Assembly (NCBI GenBank): GCA_937875545.1
Contig: CALLYE010000037.1
Span: 1-5,326 of the forward strand
Direction of reading: 5' to 3'
Source of the DNA: DTU078 sp002397345
GTDB lineage: Bacteria; Bacillota; Clostridia; Oscillospirales; CAG-272
DNA: 5,326 bases
Below are positions 5,278 to 5,326 of the stretch, piece after piece. The first letter of the stretch is position 1. Every line of letters starts with the position of its first letter. Under the pieces are notes generated by a model. The model was not told where the DNA came from. It did not search any database and saw nothing but the letters and a program-made list of their open reading frames with translations. The translations under genes and the position numbers were made by a program.

Positions 5278-5326
5278 TTTTCGTTATGTTGTATTTACGG
5301 CGAAACCTCCGCTGTTTATCCGAGCT

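Noticed and set aside
5278..5326. Attachment site or terminator after the recombinase
   Set aside because: Only a 3-bp CGG/CCG pairing is possible, no T-tract follows, and no convincing direct repeat of this stretch is found elsewhere in the window.

Overview
The window looks like a chromosomal segment of a Gram-positive Firmicute, probably a Clostridia-type anaerobe. The reasons are strong purine-rich Shine-Dalgarno sites (GGGGAGGA, AAGGAGGTG), a near-consensus sigma-A type promoter, intrinsic terminators, a non-ATG start, and protein families common in Clostridia. This is inference from style only; no rRNA or marker gene is present. All four protein genes are on the + strand and none is obviously broken.

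Layout. 1-178: AT-rich leader with a good promoter (TTTACA, 17-bp spacer, TATAAT). 179-961: class I SAM-dependent methyltransferase. 962-1054: short AT-rich gap with no terminator seen, ending in a Shine-Dalgarno and an all-GC hairpin whose loop holds part of the next start codon. 1055-3067: fused membrane/ATPase ABC exporter half-transporter. 3068-3170: gap with a three-armed GC-rich palindrome and a perfect Shine-Dalgarno. 3171-4052: radical SAM protein of the SPL-like (COG1533) group; its conserved N-terminus begins upstream of the first ATG, apparently at an ATA codon. 4053-4419: 367-bp noncoding region with four terminator-like hairpins (two leftward, then two rightward) and two inverted-repeat pairs. 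4420-5277: complete small tyrosine recombinase. 5278-5326: nothing recognisable.

How the genes may work together. The methyltransferase and ABC exporter could be co-transcribed from the promoter at 116-144, since no terminator separates them. The radical SAM gene may be read through from the exporter or have its own signal. No precursor peptide or biosynthetic cassette is visible, so a shared pathway is not supported. The recombinase looks like a separate unit behind the terminator cluster. Its position beside inverted repeats makes a small invertible segment worth testing, but the repeats may just be related terminators.

The most interesting points are the probable ATA start of the radical SAM gene, a C-terminal sliding-clamp-like motif (QITLF) on the same protein, the hairpin at the exporter start, and the outward-facing terminator/inverted-repeat cluster next to the recombinase. 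I found no clear new defence or biosynthetic system.
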